64,000 bases of DNA from Bacillus sp. IITD106 (GTDB taxonomy: Bacteria > Bacillota > Bacilli > Bacillales > Bacillaceae_C), in NCBI RefSeq assembly GCF_019459225.1, contig NZ_JAIAZY010000005.1, positions 89,861 to 153,860 on the forward strand, given 5' to 3'. How positions within the stretch are numbered: position 1 is the first letter of the stretch; each line of letters opens with the position of its first letter. The notes beneath the pieces are model-generated. The model was not told where the DNA came from. It did no database searches and saw only the letters and a program-made list of their open reading frames with translations. Position numbers and translations under genes: made by a program. Positions 63,572-64,000 of this stretch are shown one piece after another.

Positions 63572-64000
63572 GTGGCTTTACATTCATTTTTATTAAAAGC
63601 GGATTGGCCAGGGGGACGAAATAGTGTCGGTACGATTGCTGCTGGCAATCTGAAAACAGAAGTTTCGATTCCACCAGAAATGGATGGACCTGGAGTTGGC
63701 ACAAACCCTGATGAAATGCTCTTAGGCGCGGCTGCTACATGTTATATCATCACGCTAGCCGCCATGTTGGAACGTGCTTCTATCCCAGTTTCAAACCTTA
63801 CAATGGAGTCCGAAGGTATTGTTGAGGTTGAAAAAGGCATCATCACTTATAAAACAATCATCCACCGGCCAACTGTCATTCTAGCTGATTATGAACAGAT
63901 TAAATTAGCTCAAAAATTGGCTGAAAAAGCAGAAAAAAGCTGTATGATTTCACGTGCTTTAAAAGGCAATGTGGAGATTAAGCTTGAAGCCGATATAAAA
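63572..64000 (+). CDS. OsmC-family peroxiredoxin-like protein (partial)
   Basis: 143 codons up to the window edge without a stop; most of a typical 145-150-residue protein. GTG start with ACGGAGG seven bases ahead. ADWPGGRNSVGTIAAGNL, GTNPDEMLLGAAATCYIITLAAML and AEKAEKSCMISRAL carry the two conserved Cys of the OsmC/Ohr fold (C in ATCYI and SCMIS). It resembles the YmaD/SACOL1771 branch and should reduce organic hydroperoxides. Confidence 0.93.
   Translation, partial: MALHSFLLKADWPGGRNSVGTIAAGNLKTEVSIPPEMDGPGVGTNPDEMLLGAAATCYIITLAAMLERASIPVSNLTMESEGIVEVEKGIITYKTIIHRPTVILADYEQIKLAQKLAEKAEKSCMISRALKGNVEIKLEADIK

Noticed and set aside
1..64000. tRNA, rRNA, insertion sequences, phage genes or integrases
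   Set aside because: No rRNA-like sequence, no CCA-ended cloverleaf in the gaps, and no transposase or integrase motif in any frame that I could recognise.

Overview
The window is a low-GC, gene-dense chromosomal segment from an endospore-forming member of the Bacillaceae. The evidence is two alpha/beta-type SASP genes with sigma-G-like -10 elements, a Spo0E-like phosphatase, strong AGGAGG-type ribosome binding sites, CtsR boxes, and many genes with clear Bacillus subtilis counterparts (liaIHFSR, ykuU, ykuV, ccpC, darB, ykuJ, ykyB, cheV, ykwC, ptsHI, ykvS, ykvI, clpE, ktrD, ykoY). Their order partly follows the yku/ykv/ykr/yko part of the B. subtilis map, interrupted by other gene groups. I cannot name the genus from sequence alone. 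I saw no rRNA, tRNA, CRISPR array, insertion sequence or prophage.

Layout: 1-3.6 kb holds a cell-envelope stress operon, liaI-liaH-liaF-liaS-liaR (minus strand, liaR cut by the window edge, no liaG), with a LiaR-type box ahead of liaI. 3.6-9.1 kb holds cvfB, an MFS transporter and a plus-strand pair of FdhF/YdeP-type molybdoenzyme and fdhD. 9.1-12.7 kb holds a heterodimeric ABC exporter. 13.0-14.1 kb holds ykuV-ykuU (thiol oxidoreductase and peroxiredoxin). 14.3-26.4 kb is a tightly overlapping eight-gene operon: a large exported protein, an ABC ATPase and permease, a coiled-coil membrane protein with a Gly-Gln repeat, MoxR, DUF58, and two VWA membrane proteins. I consider it the most interesting uncharacterised system here. 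26.5-30.3 kb is ccpC, darB, ykuJ, a 72-residue orphan, ykyB and cheV.

30.3-33.3 kb carries oxidoreductases and a truncated glyoxalase-family gene. 33.7-35.7 kb is ptsH-ptsI. 35.8-39.1 kb is a second, shorter MoxR-DUF58-membrane protein operon. 39.3-42.1 kb holds ykvS, a CPBP family membrane protein, a lipoprotein and ykvI. clpE follows with three CtsR boxes. 44.5-47.0 kb is a sugar/sugar-acid catabolism-like group (SDR, SMP-30 lactonase, sugar isomerase). Then come a Spo0E-like gene, an acyltransferase, a B12-binding-type radical SAM enzyme, meso-diaminopimelate dehydrogenase, ktrD, a SASP gene, and ykoY behind a yybP-ykoY manganese riboswitch. 54.6-58.4 kb holds an ArsR-family regulator with a perfect 22-bp palindrome in front of it, and an RND efflux pump. 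58.5-64 kb holds a second SASP gene, a 52-bp tandem repeat, a small membrane protein, prfC, an APH-fold kinase that seems to start at ATT, an M42 peptidase and a partial OsmC-family gene.

The shared themes are envelope and redox stress (Lia, peroxiredoxin, ClpE, OsmC), metal and potassium homeostasis (YkoY, KtrD), c-di-AMP signalling (DarB; KtrCD systems are also c-di-AMP targets), carbon control (PTS, CcpC) and sporulation.
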